DNA of 13,663 bases from an uncultured Clostridia bacterium (GCA_937891595.1 CALATF010000068.1:1-13663); one strand, 5' to 3'. Positions 1-6,678 are shown, numbered from the stretch's first letter. Notes: generated by a model not told the origin, from the sequence alone. Program-made: numbers and translations.

Positions 1-136
1 CAGTTGTGATTGTGAATCCTCTCGGTACTGGTAAGCCAATACTTGTCATTTCTGCTAAGTTAGCGCCTTTACCACCAAGTATTTCTCTCATTGAAGCATT
101 GCCTTCGCTAAATAGATATACATACTTTTTTGCCAT
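1..136 (-). CDS. ppdK: Pyruvate, phosphate dikinase, N-terminal part (cut by window edge)
   Basis: The reverse strand gives 45 codons starting MAKKYVYLFSEGNASMRE, followed by LGGKGANLAEM and LPVPRGFTITT. This is the characteristic N-terminus of pyruvate phosphate dikinase; the GGKGANLAEM stretch belongs to the ATP-grasp nucleotide-binding domain. The enzyme interconverts pyruvate, ATP and phosphate with phosphoenolpyruvate, AMP and pyrophosphate in the cytosol, and is common in anaerobic Clostridia that use pyrophosphate-linked glycolysis. The ATG is supported by AAGGAG at 151-156, 14 bases upstream, a slightly long spacing. The gene has its own promoter at 179-207 and lies downstream of the recO terminator, so it is probably a separate transcription unit. 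The rest of the protein (normally about 870-890 aa) lies outside the window. Confidence 0.93.
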   Translation of the reverse strand, partial: MAKKYVYLFSEGNASMREILGGKGANLAEMTSIGLPVPRGFTITT

Positions 137-178
137 ATTAAAAATATACGCTCCTTAAAATAAATTTTTAACAAGAAA

Positions 179-207
179 ATTGTATACCAAGACACAAAAT
201 AAAGCAA
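179..207 (-). promoter_or_regulatory. Sigma-A type promoter for ppdK
   Basis: On the minus strand TTGCTT (202-207) and TACAAT (179-184) are separated by exactly 17 bases, with the ppdK ribosome binding site about 22 bases beyond the -10. The spacing and the -10 are good and the -35 matches 4 of 6 positions. No other comparably good promoter was seen between recO and ppdK. Confidence 0.72.
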
Positions 208-340
208 GAACTTTTTTTATTAATTTTGCTAAAATTTGGTTATTTTCTCCTTAATACAAATAAGATTAAACATTTTTATATACTAAAAAGTATTGTAATA
301 AGTTTTTATTTATTTCTAATCAATAGTTATAAAATGCTAT

Positions 341-359
341 AAAAAATAGTATGATACTA
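341..359 (-). terminator. Possible second terminator downstream of recO; palindrome TAGTAT-C-ATACTA
   Basis: Positions 347-359 form a perfect 13-base palindrome with a one-base centre. As minus-strand RNA it can form a 5-bp stem (UAGUA/UACUA) with a 3-nt loop directly followed by six U. It could act as a weak back-up terminator after the hairpin at 377-408, or be a protein-binding palindrome. The stem is short and AU-rich, so this is a tentative call. Confidence 0.3.
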
Positions 360-376
360 CCCCTTATTTAAAAAGC

Positions 377-408
377 AAAAAAAAATCACTTATAAGAAAA
401 GTGACTTT
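377..408 (-). terminator. Rho-independent terminator of the yqfC-recO operon
   Basis: Read on the minus strand, AAGTCACTT (399-407) pairs with AAGTGATT (384-391) with one bulged C and a 7-nt loop, followed by a T run (377-385). The hairpin begins inside the last codons of recO: the stop codon at 390-392 lies where the loop meets the downstream arm. Termination and translation end are therefore overlapped. Confidence 0.75.
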
Positions 409-1112
409 AATTGTATTTCATATTTATAATTTATATTTTTAACCAAAACATTTATTGTTTTATCTAATATATTTTCATGTATTTTAACTGTTAATAGCTT
501 ATCATAATCACATTCAAAAACTATTTTTAAGGTAGATAAAACAGGTTTCTCAACTTCTACACTATCATATGTTTTACAGGCTGGGCAAAGCAATTCCCCT
601 CTATTCAAATCCATATAAATAATATTTGAAACAAGCGGTGTTTTACAATTTAAGCATTTATTAAGGTTAAAGTTAAAACCTTCATAACGCAACAAGTTTA
701 AAAAAAACTTAATTAAACACATTTTAGGTCTAAGACTTGAATAGCTCATTTGTTGCAAACATTTAAGTGCCTCTATAAATAAATTTACATATTCTTGATT
801 TTCAACACAAATTTTATCTAACAACTCTAAAATACAAAAAGCATAACTAAACTTATCTATGTCTGCAGTAAGATTATAAAAATTTTCTATTTCGTTTACC
901 CCGGCTAAGATATATACCCCATTGCTTTCAACTAGTTCAAAATCCGCAAAACAAAAACTTTGGCAAAAGGCTTTAAGTTTTGATTTGGCTTTTTTTACTC
1001 CCCTTGCCTTAACCAAAATTTTACCTTTTTCCAAAGTTAAAATTGTAAGTAATTTATCGTTATCTTTATAGTCTTTTGTTTTTAAAACAATTCCTTTAAC
1101 TGTTGTATCCAT
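390..1112 (-). CDS. recO: DNA repair protein RecO
   Basis: This 240-aa protein has the usual RecO length and layout. An N-terminal OB fold starts with KGIVLKTKDYKDNDKLLTILT. A helical part follows, and then a zinc finger with C153-x2-C156 and C176-x2-C179 (CLNC, CPAC). RecO binds single-stranded DNA and, with RecR, loads RecA at gaps during recombination repair in the cytosol. It is the last gene of the minus-strand operon, 39 bases after a 62-aa ORF and close to era, which is its standard Firmicutes neighbour. The upstream ribosome binding site is weak (AAAGAA before ATG), so it may depend on translation of the preceding gene. The stop codon is embedded in the operon terminator. Family assignment is firm from motif, size and context. 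Confidence 0.93.
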   Translation of the reverse strand: MDTTVKGIVLKTKDYKDNDKLLTILTLEKGKILVKARGVKKAKSKLKAFCQSFCFADFELVESNGVYILAGVNEIENFYNLTADIDKFSYAFCILELLDKICVENQEYVNLFIEALKCLQQMSYSSLRPKMCLIKFFLNLLRYEGFNFNLNKCLNCKTPLVSNIIYMDLNRGELLCPACKTYDSVEVEKPVLSTLKIVFECDYDKLLTVKIHENILDKTINVLVKNINYKYEIQLKSLFL

Positions 1113-1151
1113 ATAATTTTTCTTTATTAAATTTTTGTAGTTATATAAAAA

Positions 1152-1340
1152 TTACTGTGTCAATCCCATATCTTCTGCAGATTCTTCCGCAGTTTCAAGC
1201 ATATCAACTTTTTCATTTGATAAAACATCTGCTAGAATTTTAAGGCCAGGATTTCCTGCATATCCAGCTAGATTACCAAAAAATAGTCCTTCACAAATGC
1301 TTGCAATATCTTTTTCGTTATAATTATTATCTTCTATCAT
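1152..1340 (-). CDS. Small acidic protein of unknown function (62 aa) between era and recO
   Basis: I do not recognise this protein. The 62-aa product starts MIEDNNYNEKDIASICEG, has a glycine/alanine-rich middle (GLFFGNLAGYAGNPG, residues about 18-32) and an acidic C-terminal part (EKVDMLETAEESAEDMG). No signal peptide, clear membrane span or metal-binding cluster is seen; it has one cysteine. It is very likely translated: GAGGGGTGA lies at normal distance before the ATG, it is collinear with the operon, and the gaps to era (61 bases) and recO (39 bases) hold no terminator. It occupies a place where other Firmicutes have either nothing or unrelated small genes. A link to Era or RecO is only suggested by position. 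Confidence 0.7.
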   Translation of the reverse strand: MIEDNNYNEKDIASICEGLFFGNLAGYAGNPGLKILADVLSNEKVDMLETAEESAEDMGLTQ

Positions 1341-1401
1341 AACTTCACCCCTCTTAGGTTTATTGTGATATTAGTTTATGTTTTTGAGAAAAAAATATTC
1401 T

Positions 1402-2301
1402 TTATATCTCATTAACATTATAACCTAAAGAGTCCAAAAACTCCAAATTATTTTTCCAATTTGGCTTAACTTTTATAAATATGTTCAAATTGACCTTTTT
1501 TTGAACTATCTTTTGAATACTTACCCTTGCACTATGTCCTATTTTTTTAAGCATACTGCCTTGTTTACCTAAGATAATTGCTTTATGGCTATCTTTATCA
1601 CAAACAATATCAGCATCTATATTAATAATACTATCTTCTTCTTGATAATTTAAAATCGTAACAGCAATACCATGTGGGATTTCCTTATCCAAATAATATA
1701 GAGCTTTTTCTCTTATAACTTCAGCCACTATAAACCTTAATGATTTATCTGTATAAATATCCTCTTCAAAATATCTTTGACTTTCGTCCACCATAGGTAA
1801 AAACTTTTCAACAACTTCTATGATTGTTTTTACATTTCTATTTTTTAAACTAGAAAGTGGAACAACTTCACACTTGTCTGAACAACTTGAAAACTGTGCT
1901 AATGTTTCAAAAACTTTTTTATCATCTACTAAATCTATTTTAGTTAGCGCTACCACTACTGGGATATTGTTTTTATTATATTTTTCTATTAAATCTGTTT
2001 CTTGCTTAGAAATAGGTTTTGTTATATCAAGTGCTAAAATAATAGCATTTACATCTGTTACCGCTCCTTTAATGCTTTTTTGCATATAGTCATCTAACCC
2101 AGTATGTGAAACATTTAAGCCCGGAGTATCTACAAAAACTATTTGGCTACTTTCAGTGTTATAAATGCCTAAAATATTGTTTCTAGTAGTTTGAGGTTTA
2201 GGAGAAACAATAGAAACTTTTTCTTTTATAATAGCATTTATTAAACTGCTTTTCCCTGCATTTGGTTTACCTAAAATGGCAACAAAGCCACATTTTATCA
2301 T
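1402..2301 (-). CDS. era: GTPase Era
   Basis: At 299 aa it has the standard Era length. The GTPase domain shows G1 GKPNAGKS (residues 11-18), G2 PQTTR (36-40), G3 DTPG (58-61), G4 TKID (120-123) and G5 near SSL (150-152). The C-terminal KH domain carries GKQGSMLKKIG (245-255), the RNA-binding GxxG loop. Era binds the 3' end of 16S rRNA and assists 30S subunit maturation at the membrane-cytosol interface. The start codon lies 2 bases after the ybeY stop, and AAGGGA at the end of ybeY supplies the ribosome binding site, so the two genes are probably translationally coupled. YbeY acts on the same 16S 3' end, which makes the pairing functionally sensible. The usual upstream dgkA and cdd genes are absent. 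Confidence 0.97.
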   Translation of the reverse strand: MIKCGFVAILGKPNAGKSSLINAIIKEKVSIVSPKPQTTRNNILGIYNTESSQIVFVDTPGLNVSHTGLDDYMQKSIKGAVTDVNAIILALDITKPISKQETDLIEKYNKNNIPVVVALTKIDLVDDKKVFETLAQFSSCSDKCEVVPLSSLKNRNVKTIIEVVEKFLPMVDESQRYFEEDIYTDKSLRFIVAEVIREKALYYLDKEIPHGIAVTILNYQEEDSIINIDADIVCDKDSHKAIILGKQGSMLKKIGHSARVSIQKIVQKKVNLNIFIKVKPNWKNNLEFLDSLGYNVNEI

Positions 2302-2303
2302 AA

Positions 2304-2795
2304 TTAAAAATCCCTTGTAATGTTATATTTTTTTAACACAGCTTCCTCTAAAGCTCGCATAACTATTTTATCTTCTTCTTGCATGTGGTCATAACCTAAT
2401 AAATGCAAGAAACCATGTACAACTAAATAGCACAACTCTCTTTCGAATGAATGATTATATTCTTTTGCATGCTCTTTAGCAATATCCTCGCAAATTATTA
2501 TATCACCTAACATTAAAAGTTTTGTTTCAGGGTCTATATCGTCTTTATAATCTTTTATTTTAATACTTTGCATAGGCTTTAAGTTTAAACTTGGAAAAGA
2601 AAGAACATCTGTTTCTTTATCTATTTTTCTAAATTCTTTATTTAATTTTTTTATTTCTTCAACATTTACAAAGCTAATATCAACTTGCACTTTTTTTTGT
2701 TTAAACTTTGAATATTTATTTGCTGTTTTTAGTAAATTTACTATTAATTTTTCTATATTCTTTGGTAAAGCATAATCGCTTATTGTTACTTTCAT
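2304..2795 (-). CDS. ybeY: Endoribonuclease YbeY (rRNA maturation factor)
   Basis: The 163-aa protein carries the diagnostic zinc site HGFLHLLGYDH with H127, H131 and H137, plus the conserved R56 and the loop ETDVLSFP (61-68) and LGDI (96-99) near the active site. YbeY is a single-strand-specific endoribonuclease implicated in 16S rRNA 3' processing and ribosome quality control in the cytosol. AAAGG precedes the ATG at a normal distance. It starts 11 bases after the yqfD stop and is followed immediately by era. In most Firmicutes phoH sits directly upstream; here yqfD takes that place. Assignment is secure from the metal motif and neighbours. Confidence 0.96.
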   Translation of the reverse strand: MKVTISDYALPKNIEKLIVNLLKTANKYSKFKQKKVQVDISFVNVEEIKKLNKEFRKIDKETDVLSFPSLNLKPMQSIKIKDYKDDIDPETKLLMLGDIIICEDIAKEHAKEYNHSFERELCYLVVHGFLHLLGYDHMQEEDKIVMRALEEAVLKKYNITRDF

Positions 2796-2806
2796 TTTTT
2801 TACCTT

Positions 2807-3937
2807 TTAATTAAATACTATTTCCCCTTTAAGATAGGTTGTTACGAAGTATATGTTATCTTGGTAATTTATAGTTGAAAACACTTCATATTTGTCTTTT
2901 GTAGGGTTTGACAAACTATTATATAATATTTTTTTGTTTTGTTCAATTATATTTTGTTTCATATTTTCAAATGGTTCAAAAACCTGTTTTTCAACTAATT
3001 CATAATATATTTTCTTTGTTTGTTTTATAGGTAGTATAAAATTTTTAAATGGAAATATAGAATATTCTTCTACTTCGTATTGTTTAAAAGGCTTTTTGAA
3101 TTTTTTTGAATTGAATTCTAAGTTAAAAATACTCATACTTTTTGCTATATATTTTTTACCACTTCTAACCAGCTTTGAATGGTTTTCAAAATATTCTATA
3201 GTGTTTGAAAGTTCTACATAAGCTTTAATTTCCGCTTTGGCCTCTACTGCTAACTGTGTTCCGTCTTTATAATTTATATATGGAGCAATAATCACTTCCC
3301 CTTTCTTTACTGTTTGCCCCTCTTGTACCATTAAGGACCCTGACTTTAATGCAACTTCCTTTATTATACAATCATAAGGTGCTACAATAGGCTGAAAGTT
3401 ATAAATATACTCGTCATTATTAATTTTTTCATCTATGTTAACTATTAATGTATTTCCCTTAATTACTGCTGAGGCTAAGCTTATATCATCTATATTCTGT
3501 TTTAAAATTATTTCTATATTATTTAAATTATACTTAGATTTTAAATTATAAACATTTATATTATTCTCTTTTAAAATATTTATAATTTGTTGCTTAGAAA
3601 TATTTTCGCAACCGAAAATTTCAATTTTTAAAACAAAATTTGAACTAATTAATAAAGATAAAACAATAAAAATTAAACATAAAAATAAAGAAATATTCTT
3701 CTTAATATTAGTTTTAGTTTTTAATAACTTAGAACTATTTACAACTTCAACCTCGTACCCCATTTTCTTGGTAATATTTATAAATTTATTGTTATCTTTT
3801 TCGTATATGCTAATAAAAAATAAATTAAAAGTGTTTTTTTGTAATTCCTTTACTTGTATATTTTCACTTTTTATAAGATTTAAAAACTTCTTAAAATTTA
3901 ATCCTTTAACTTTGTAAGTGATAATTTCTTCTAACAT
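2807..3937 (-). CDS. yqfD: Sporulation protein YqfD
   Basis: This 376-aa protein matches the YqfD family in length and plan. A cytosolic N-terminal domain (1-80) is followed by one strongly hydrophobic span (about 82-103) and a POTRA-like segment beginning KIEIFGCENIS (104 onward). Next come a VNIDE motif and a lipoyl/hairpin-like stretch (VAPYDCIIKEVALKSG, then VQEGQTVKKGEVI, about 186-217). In Bacillus yqfD is expressed in the mother cell under sigma-E and is required for efficient sporulation; the exact activity is not established. GGGAGA (3943-3948) precedes the ATG. It is 18 bases after yqfC, its constant partner. Identification rests on the domain pattern and the yqfC-yqfD-...-era order. 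Confidence 0.9.
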   Translation of the reverse strand: MLEEIITYKVKGLNFKKFLNLIKSENIQVKELQKNTFNLFFISIYEKDNNKFINITKKMGYEVEVVNSSKLLKTKTNIKKNISLFLCLIFIVLSLLISSNFVLKIEIFGCENISKQQIINILKENNINVYNLKSKYNLNNIEIILKQNIDDISLASAVIKGNTLIVNIDEKINNDEYIYNFQPIVAPYDCIIKEVALKSGSLMVQEGQTVKKGEVIIAPYINYKDGTQLAVEAKAEIKAYVELSNTIEYFENHSKLVRSGKKYIAKSMSIFNLEFNSKKFKKPFKQYEVEEYSIFPFKNFILPIKQTKKIYYELVEKQVFEPFENMKQNIIEQNKKILYNSLSNPTKDKYEVFSTINYQDNIYFVTTYLKGEIVFN

Positions 3938-3955
3938 TTATATCTCCCATTCTAT

Positions 3956-4246
3956 TTAAGAAATTTCAACAAAAAGAATATCTCCCACAATTACAATGGT
4001 TTCTAGGCTCATGTTCTTAATTTTAATATCTTTACCTTGTATCTTTATAATTCCTTTTTTTAATTTCAAAACTATTTCTTCATTTTCAAAACTTACTATA
4101 TTAGTAAAACCTTCGATGTAAATAGATTTGTTACTAAAGTTTATTATTCTAAAACCTTTATTTAATATATCAAAAGGCAACCCTGTTTTTGAGGCAATTT
4201 CATCAAGAAAATCATACATAATATAACATATATATATTACAGACAT
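3956..4246 (-). CDS. yqfC: YqfC/YabP-family sporulation protein
   Basis: A small (87-96 aa) beta-rich protein of the YabP/YqfC family. Visible family features are the amphipathic start FLDEIASKTGLPFD, the strands SIYIEGFTNIVSF, and the core IVLKLKKGIIKIQGKDIKIKNM. In YqfC/YabP proteins the same lysine- and glycine-rich core (KGxIxIxGxxxxI) is found. The longest frame starts at 4246, but that adds a hydrophobic MSVIYICYI prefix without a good ribosome binding site. The internal ATG at 4219 (protein starting MYDFLDE) fits the family better, though it too lacks a clear Shine-Dalgarno. It is the first gene of the minus-strand operon and diverges from the plus-strand gene at 4342. In Bacillus it is sporulation-associated; no sigma-E promoter could be recognised here. 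Confidence 0.82.
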   Translation of the reverse strand: MSVIYICYIMYDFLDEIASKTGLPFDILNKGFRIINFSNKSIYIEGFTNIVSFENEEIVLKLKKGIIKIQGKDIKIKNMSLETIVIVGDILFVEIS

Positions 4247-4284
4247 TTTGTTTTTAGAATTTTTTTAAAAAAACACCAAAAAAG

Positions 4285-4313
4285 TTGAATTTTTTTAGAT
4301 AAGTTTATATAAT
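4285..4313 (+). promoter_or_regulatory. Sigma-A type promoter for the zinc-ribbon membrane protein gene
   Basis: TTGAAT (4285-4290) and a perfect TATAAT (4308-4313) are separated by 17 bases, 28 bases before the ATG at 4342. This is one of the best consensus promoters in the window and makes the downstream gene an independent unit. Confidence 0.82.
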
Positions 4314-4341
4314 CATGTTATAAATTTTAGGAGATTGTTTA

Positions 4342-4965
4342 ATGATAGGAGTTGGAATATTTTTAATTATTTTTGGGTTTGTTTTTTGCATAGTACCACT
4401 TACTGCTTGTTATAGTGTATTAAGTTTCGGAGGAATAGAAGCTTTAGCATTCTTACCTTTCATTTCTATTTTTATAATTTCTGGTATTATTGTATCGGTA
4501 AAAGGCTTTAAAATGGTTAAAACACAATTAATTATTAAAAAGCTTAAAGAAAATGGTAAAATAGGCGTTGGCACATTTATTTCAAGCACTTCAAGTAGTT
4601 CTAATTATTCTTCTGGATATACTCCAAATTTAACTATTCAATTTTCTTTTGTAAACGACTATGGTAAAACAATTAAAATAAAAACTACAGATACATATAA
4701 TTTTAAAGAAGCAAACTATTATGCAAAATTAAAAACATTTGAAATAAGACACAACAATAAATTAGCAGTTATAACCCAACCGGTTGATTATACTGCTTTT
4801 GAAGATAGTTATTCAAACTCTTATTCCCCTAGATTACGTCAAGATTTTAACGATGCTCGAATTACTACACCACAACACGTAGAATATCATTGTCAATATT
4901 GCGGTAATAGTCAAGATAAAGCTGGAAAATGCAAATATTGCGGAGCTGTTGTTAAGAAAAAATAA
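4342..4965 (+). CDS. Two-TM protein with extracytoplasmic-type middle domain and C-terminal zinc ribbon, function unknown
   Basis: The 207-aa product has two hydrophobic spans (about residues 3-24 and 34-54). A serine/tyrosine-rich stretch (about 81-92) leads into a beta-rich segment (about 95-150), which resembles DUF3592-type proteins in layout. The C-terminus is a rubredoxin-like zinc ribbon with C184-x2-C187 and C197-x2-C200 (CQYCG, CKYCG), followed by a basic tail. Zinc ribbons at the ends of small membrane proteins are common in Clostridia, but their role is mostly unknown. AGGAGA (4329-4334) precedes the ATG and a strong promoter lies at 4285-4313. It diverges from yqfC and has its own terminator, so it looks monocistronic. 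The DUF3592 comparison is from pattern only and should be taken as tentative. Confidence 0.85.
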   Translation: MIGVGIFLIIFGFVFCIVPLTACYSVLSFGGIEALAFLPFISIFIISGIIVSVKGFKMVKTQLIIKKLKENGKIGVGTFISSTSSSSNYSSGYTPNLTIQFSFVNDYGKTIKIKTTDTYNFKEANYYAKLKTFEIRHNNKLAVITQPVDYTAFEDSYSNSYSPRLRQDFNDARITTPQHVEYHCQYCGNSQDKAGKCKYCGAVVKKK

Positions 4966-4998
4966 AAGAGAAATTAATTTTCTCTTTATTTTTTTTAC
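4965..4998 (+). terminator. Terminator after the zinc-ribbon membrane protein gene
   Basis: AAAGAGAAA (4965-4973) and TTTCTCTTT (4979-4987) form a perfect 9-bp stem with a 5-nt loop, followed by ATTTTTTTT. The stem starts at the last base of the stop codon. Confidence 0.8.
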
Positions 4999-5050
4999 TA
5001 AAAATATTAAAATAAAATATAAATTTAAATTCCCTTACGAGGTTATAACT

Positions 5051-5593
5051 ATGGAAGAATTATTTGATGTTTTTGATAGAAATGGTAATTATCTTGGCAT
5101 AAAACCAAAATCTTTTTGCCATTCAAAAGAATCTAACGTTTACCATAAACCTGTTTGGATTTGGGTTATTAATAATGAGGGCGAAATACTACTACAAAAA
5201 AGAGCAAAAACAAAAAAATTTTTACCAAACAAATGGGATAGCTCTGCAACCGGGCATATAGTTGCCGGCGAAACAATTTTACAAGGTTGTAAAAGAGAAG
5301 TTCATGAAGAACTTGGAATAGAAGCTGAAGAATTGCAATTTGAATTTTTAGGTGAATATATAGCAGATTCCGTATGGGAAATAGGACAAATTTATAAATT
5401 AAATACAAATTTAGATATTAATCAAATGAAAATGGACCCCAAAGAAGTATCACAGCTAAAATGGTTTACATTTAAGGATTTAAAAAACTTTATTTACACT
5501 GACAATTTTGTTCCATATGAAAAAGAATATAAAAATTTTATTATTGCTAAACTAAATAAAATAATAAATTACAATAAAAAAACTATACATTAA
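5051..5593 (+). CDS. Nudix hydrolase, isopentenyl-diphosphate-isomerase-like subgroup
   Basis: The Nudix box is complete and follows G-x5-E-x7-REUxEExGU: G68, E74, then REVHEELGI at 82-90. The N-terminus (ELFDVFDRNGNYLG) and YHKPVWIWVIN, then LLQKRAKTKKFLPNKWD, match the subgroup of IDI-like Nudix proteins (YfcD-type), which hydrolyse nucleoside or other diphosphate compounds. True IDI activity would need further metal ligands that I cannot confirm, so the substrate is open. The start at 5051 was chosen because CGAGGT (5038-5043) precedes it at a good distance and because the family begins here. A longer frame from 4949 would overlap the upstream gene and run through its terminator. The product is 180 aa. 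No promoter was recognised in the short gap, so some read-through from 4342 may contribute. Confidence 0.88.
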   Translation: MEELFDVFDRNGNYLGIKPKSFCHSKESNVYHKPVWIWVINNEGEILLQKRAKTKKFLPNKWDSSATGHIVAGETILQGCKREVHEELGIEAEELQFEFLGEYIADSVWEIGQIYKLNTNLDINQMKMDPKEVSQLKWFTFKDLKNFIYTDNFVPYEKEYKNFIIAKLNKIINYNKKTIH

Positions 5594-5608
5594 TTTGTAT
5601 AGTTTTTT
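5576..5608. terminator. Bidirectional terminator between the Nudix gene and rpmA
   Basis: AAAAAACTATACA (5577-5589) and its perfect complement TGTATAGTTTTTT (5596-5608) give a 13-bp stem with a 6-nt loop. There are U runs on both strands. It overlaps the end of the Nudix gene and lies 11 bases beyond the rpmA stop, so it can serve both convergent units. Confidence 0.85.
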
Positions 5609-5618
5609 GTTTTTCTAA

Positions 5619-5909
5619 TTATTTTTTTGTTGTTTTTGCTTCTACAACGCTAACATATTTTCTTGTGCCACGTTTTGTTTCAAACTTAACAACACCGTTT
5701 GTTAAAGCAAATAATGTATAATCTTTGCCTAAGCCAACGTTTTCGCCAGGATAGAATTTAGTTCCTCTTTGACGAACAATAATGTTACCAGCTATAACAC
5801 CTTGACCATCGCTTTTTTTAACACCAAGTCTTTTAGCTTGGCTATCACGACCGTTTTTAGTGCTACCACCGCCCTTTTTGTGAGCGAATAATTGCAATAT
5901 AATAAACAT
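5619..5909 (-). CDS. rpmA: 50S ribosomal protein L27 with cleavable N-terminal extension
   Basis: The 96-aa protein contains the L27 core AHKKGGGSTKNGRDS, then AKRLGVKK and VIAGNIIVRQRGTKFYPG. It starts with MFIILQLF before AHKKGG. This extension is the Firmicutes type that Prp removes between F8 and A9, exposing the L27 tail that reaches the peptidyl transferase centre. The extended start is real: GGAGGT (5918-5923) sits 8 bases before this ATG, inside the end of prp. It is the third gene of rplU-prp-rpmA, one base after prp, and ends at a bidirectional terminator. In many relatives obg follows; here it does not. Confidence 0.97.
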   Translation of the reverse strand: MFIILQLFAHKKGGGSTKNGRDSQAKRLGVKKSDGQGVIAGNIIVRQRGTKFYPGENVGLGKDYTLFALTNGVVKFETKRGTRKYVSVVEAKTTKK

Positions 5910-5910
5910 A

Positions 5911-6240
5911 TTATTTAACCTCCAATTCTACAAAATCAGAATATCCTTCCCTTAAATCGCTAATGCCACAAAGCATTGTATTTAAGATAACACTTACATC
6001 ATGTTTTTGTTCTTGGGAAATATTATTTGGAACTTCAAAACTAAGGTAACCTCTTTCTTCGTTTCTAGTTAAATCAAGGTTTACACCAGCTACCATTAAA
6101 ATTCCTAAAACTGCTGTTTGAACAATGCTTGATAATGCACTACAAACAATGTCTTCTCCACTAACACCATAGTTAGTGTGGCCATCACAAACAACCTTTA
6201 CTATTTCACCATTTTTTTTTGTAATACTTACATTTGTCAT
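5911..6240 (-). CDS. prp: Ribosomal-processing cysteine protease Prp
   Basis: The 109-aa protein has the Prp (YsxB) catalytic pair: H21 in CDGHTNYG and C33 in GEDIVCSALSS. The usual ILNTMLCGISDL segment follows near the end. Prp cleaves the N-terminal extension of L27 before or during 50S assembly in the cytosol, and is essential in studied Firmicutes. It lies between rplU and rpmA, 3 bases after rplU and 1 base before rpmA. The L27 encoded next door carries the matching cleavage site, so enzyme and substrate are encoded together. Length, motifs and position all agree. Confidence 0.96.
   Translation of the reverse strand: MTNVSITKKNGEIVKVVCDGHTNYGVSGEDIVCSALSSIVQTAVLGILMVAGVNLDLTRNEERGYLSFEVPNNISQEQKHDVSVILNTMLCGISDLREGYSDFVELEVK
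5918..5923 (-). promoter_or_regulatory. Ribosome binding site that fixes the extended start of L27
   Basis: GGAGGT on the minus strand, 8 bases upstream of ATG 5907-5909 and inside prp. It shows that L27 is made as the longer pre-protein rather than starting near the mature AHKKGG. Confidence 0.85.
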
Positions 6241-6243
6241 TTA

Positions 6244-6555
6244 TTAGGCCTTTTTAATTGATAAAATTTTTACTCTTGTAAATGGTTGTCTATGACCTTG
6301 TTTTTTTCTTTCGTTCTTTTTAGCTTTGTATTTGAAAACAACGATTTTGCTGTCTTTGCCATGAGCAATAACTTCAGCTTCACAAACAACATTTTTAAGT
6401 ACTGGTGTGCCAGCTTTTACAGTTTTGTCATCTGACAACAATAAAACATCAAAGTTAACTTTTTCGCCGATTTCAGCATTTAATTTTTCAACGTCAATAC
6501 TTAAACCTTCAGTAACTTTATATTGTTTTCCACCACTAGTAATAATTGCGTACAT
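6244..6555 (-). CDS. rplU: 50S ribosomal protein L21
   Basis: This 103-aa protein is of standard L21 length, beginning MYAIITSGGKQYKVTEG and ending with GHRQPFTRVKILSI, both family hallmarks; KYKAKKNERKKQGHRQ is the basic rRNA-contacting part. L21 binds 23S rRNA in the large subunit next to L20. AAGGAGG (6562-6568) precedes the ATG by 6 bases, the strongest ribosome binding site in the window. It is the first gene of rplU-prp-rpmA and is transcribed from 6650-6678 through a structured leader that probably controls expression. Confidence 0.98.
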   Translation of the reverse strand: MYAIITSGGKQYKVTEGLSIDVEKLNAEIGEKVNFDVLLLSDDKTVKAGTPVLKNVVCEAEVIAHGKDSKIVVFKYKAKKNERKKQGHRQPFTRVKILSIKKA

Positions 6556-6643
6556 AATTTTCCTCCTTATCCTCCAGACTCGCTAAATATAGGTGGTCTA
6601 TGAAATACCACAGACTTCTTTAACTTACCAAATTTACGCGGTT
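6556..6643 (-). ncRNA. Structured 5' leader of rplU (L21-leader type)
   Basis: The transcript between the promoter and rplU can fold into a closed element. CGC(G)TAAAT at about 6631-6639 pairs with ATTTAGCG at 6581-6588 with a single bulged G. Inside it GTGGT and ACCAC form a hairpin with a 9-nt loop, and an alternative GTCT/AGAC pairing overlaps it. The Shine-Dalgarno follows just after the closing stem. Firmicutes rplU operons are known to carry an L21 leader RNA that is thought to mediate autoregulation. Assignment here rests on position and the fold drawn by hand; a covariance-model match is not shown. Confidence 0.65.
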
Positions 6644-6649
6644 AAAACA

Positions 6650-6678
6650 AAAATAACATATTTTTACAACATTGTCAA
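6650..6678 (-). promoter_or_regulatory. Promoter of rplU-prp-rpmA, extended -10
   Basis: A perfect -35 TTGACA (6673-6678) and TATTTT (6650-6655) are spaced by 17 bases, with TG one base upstream of the -10 (TGTTATTTT). The -10 and most of the spacer lie inside one arm of a perfect 16-bp inverted repeat (6651-6666 / 6708-6723). Confidence 0.85.

Noticed and set aside
229..273. 14-residue minus-strand frame (MFNLICIKEKITKF) in the ppdK leader
   Set aside because: No ribosome binding site lies in front of it and it is upstream of the ppdK promoter, so it would not serve as a leader peptide; an AAGGAG inside it is not followed by a start codon.
1820..2089. 89-codon plus-strand open frame
   Set aside because: It lies wholly antisense to the conserved GTPase domain of era and has no ribosome binding site or family likeness.
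4949..5050. Longer N-terminus for the Nudix protein
   Set aside because: It would overlap the end of the upstream gene, be encoded through a terminator hairpin and add a Lys/Phe-rich stretch not typical of the family; the start at 5051 has a proper ribosome binding site.
5169..5408. 79-codon minus-strand open frame
   Set aside because: It is antisense to the Nudix box of the plus-strand hydrolase; the hydrophobic composition comes from the AT-rich complement.
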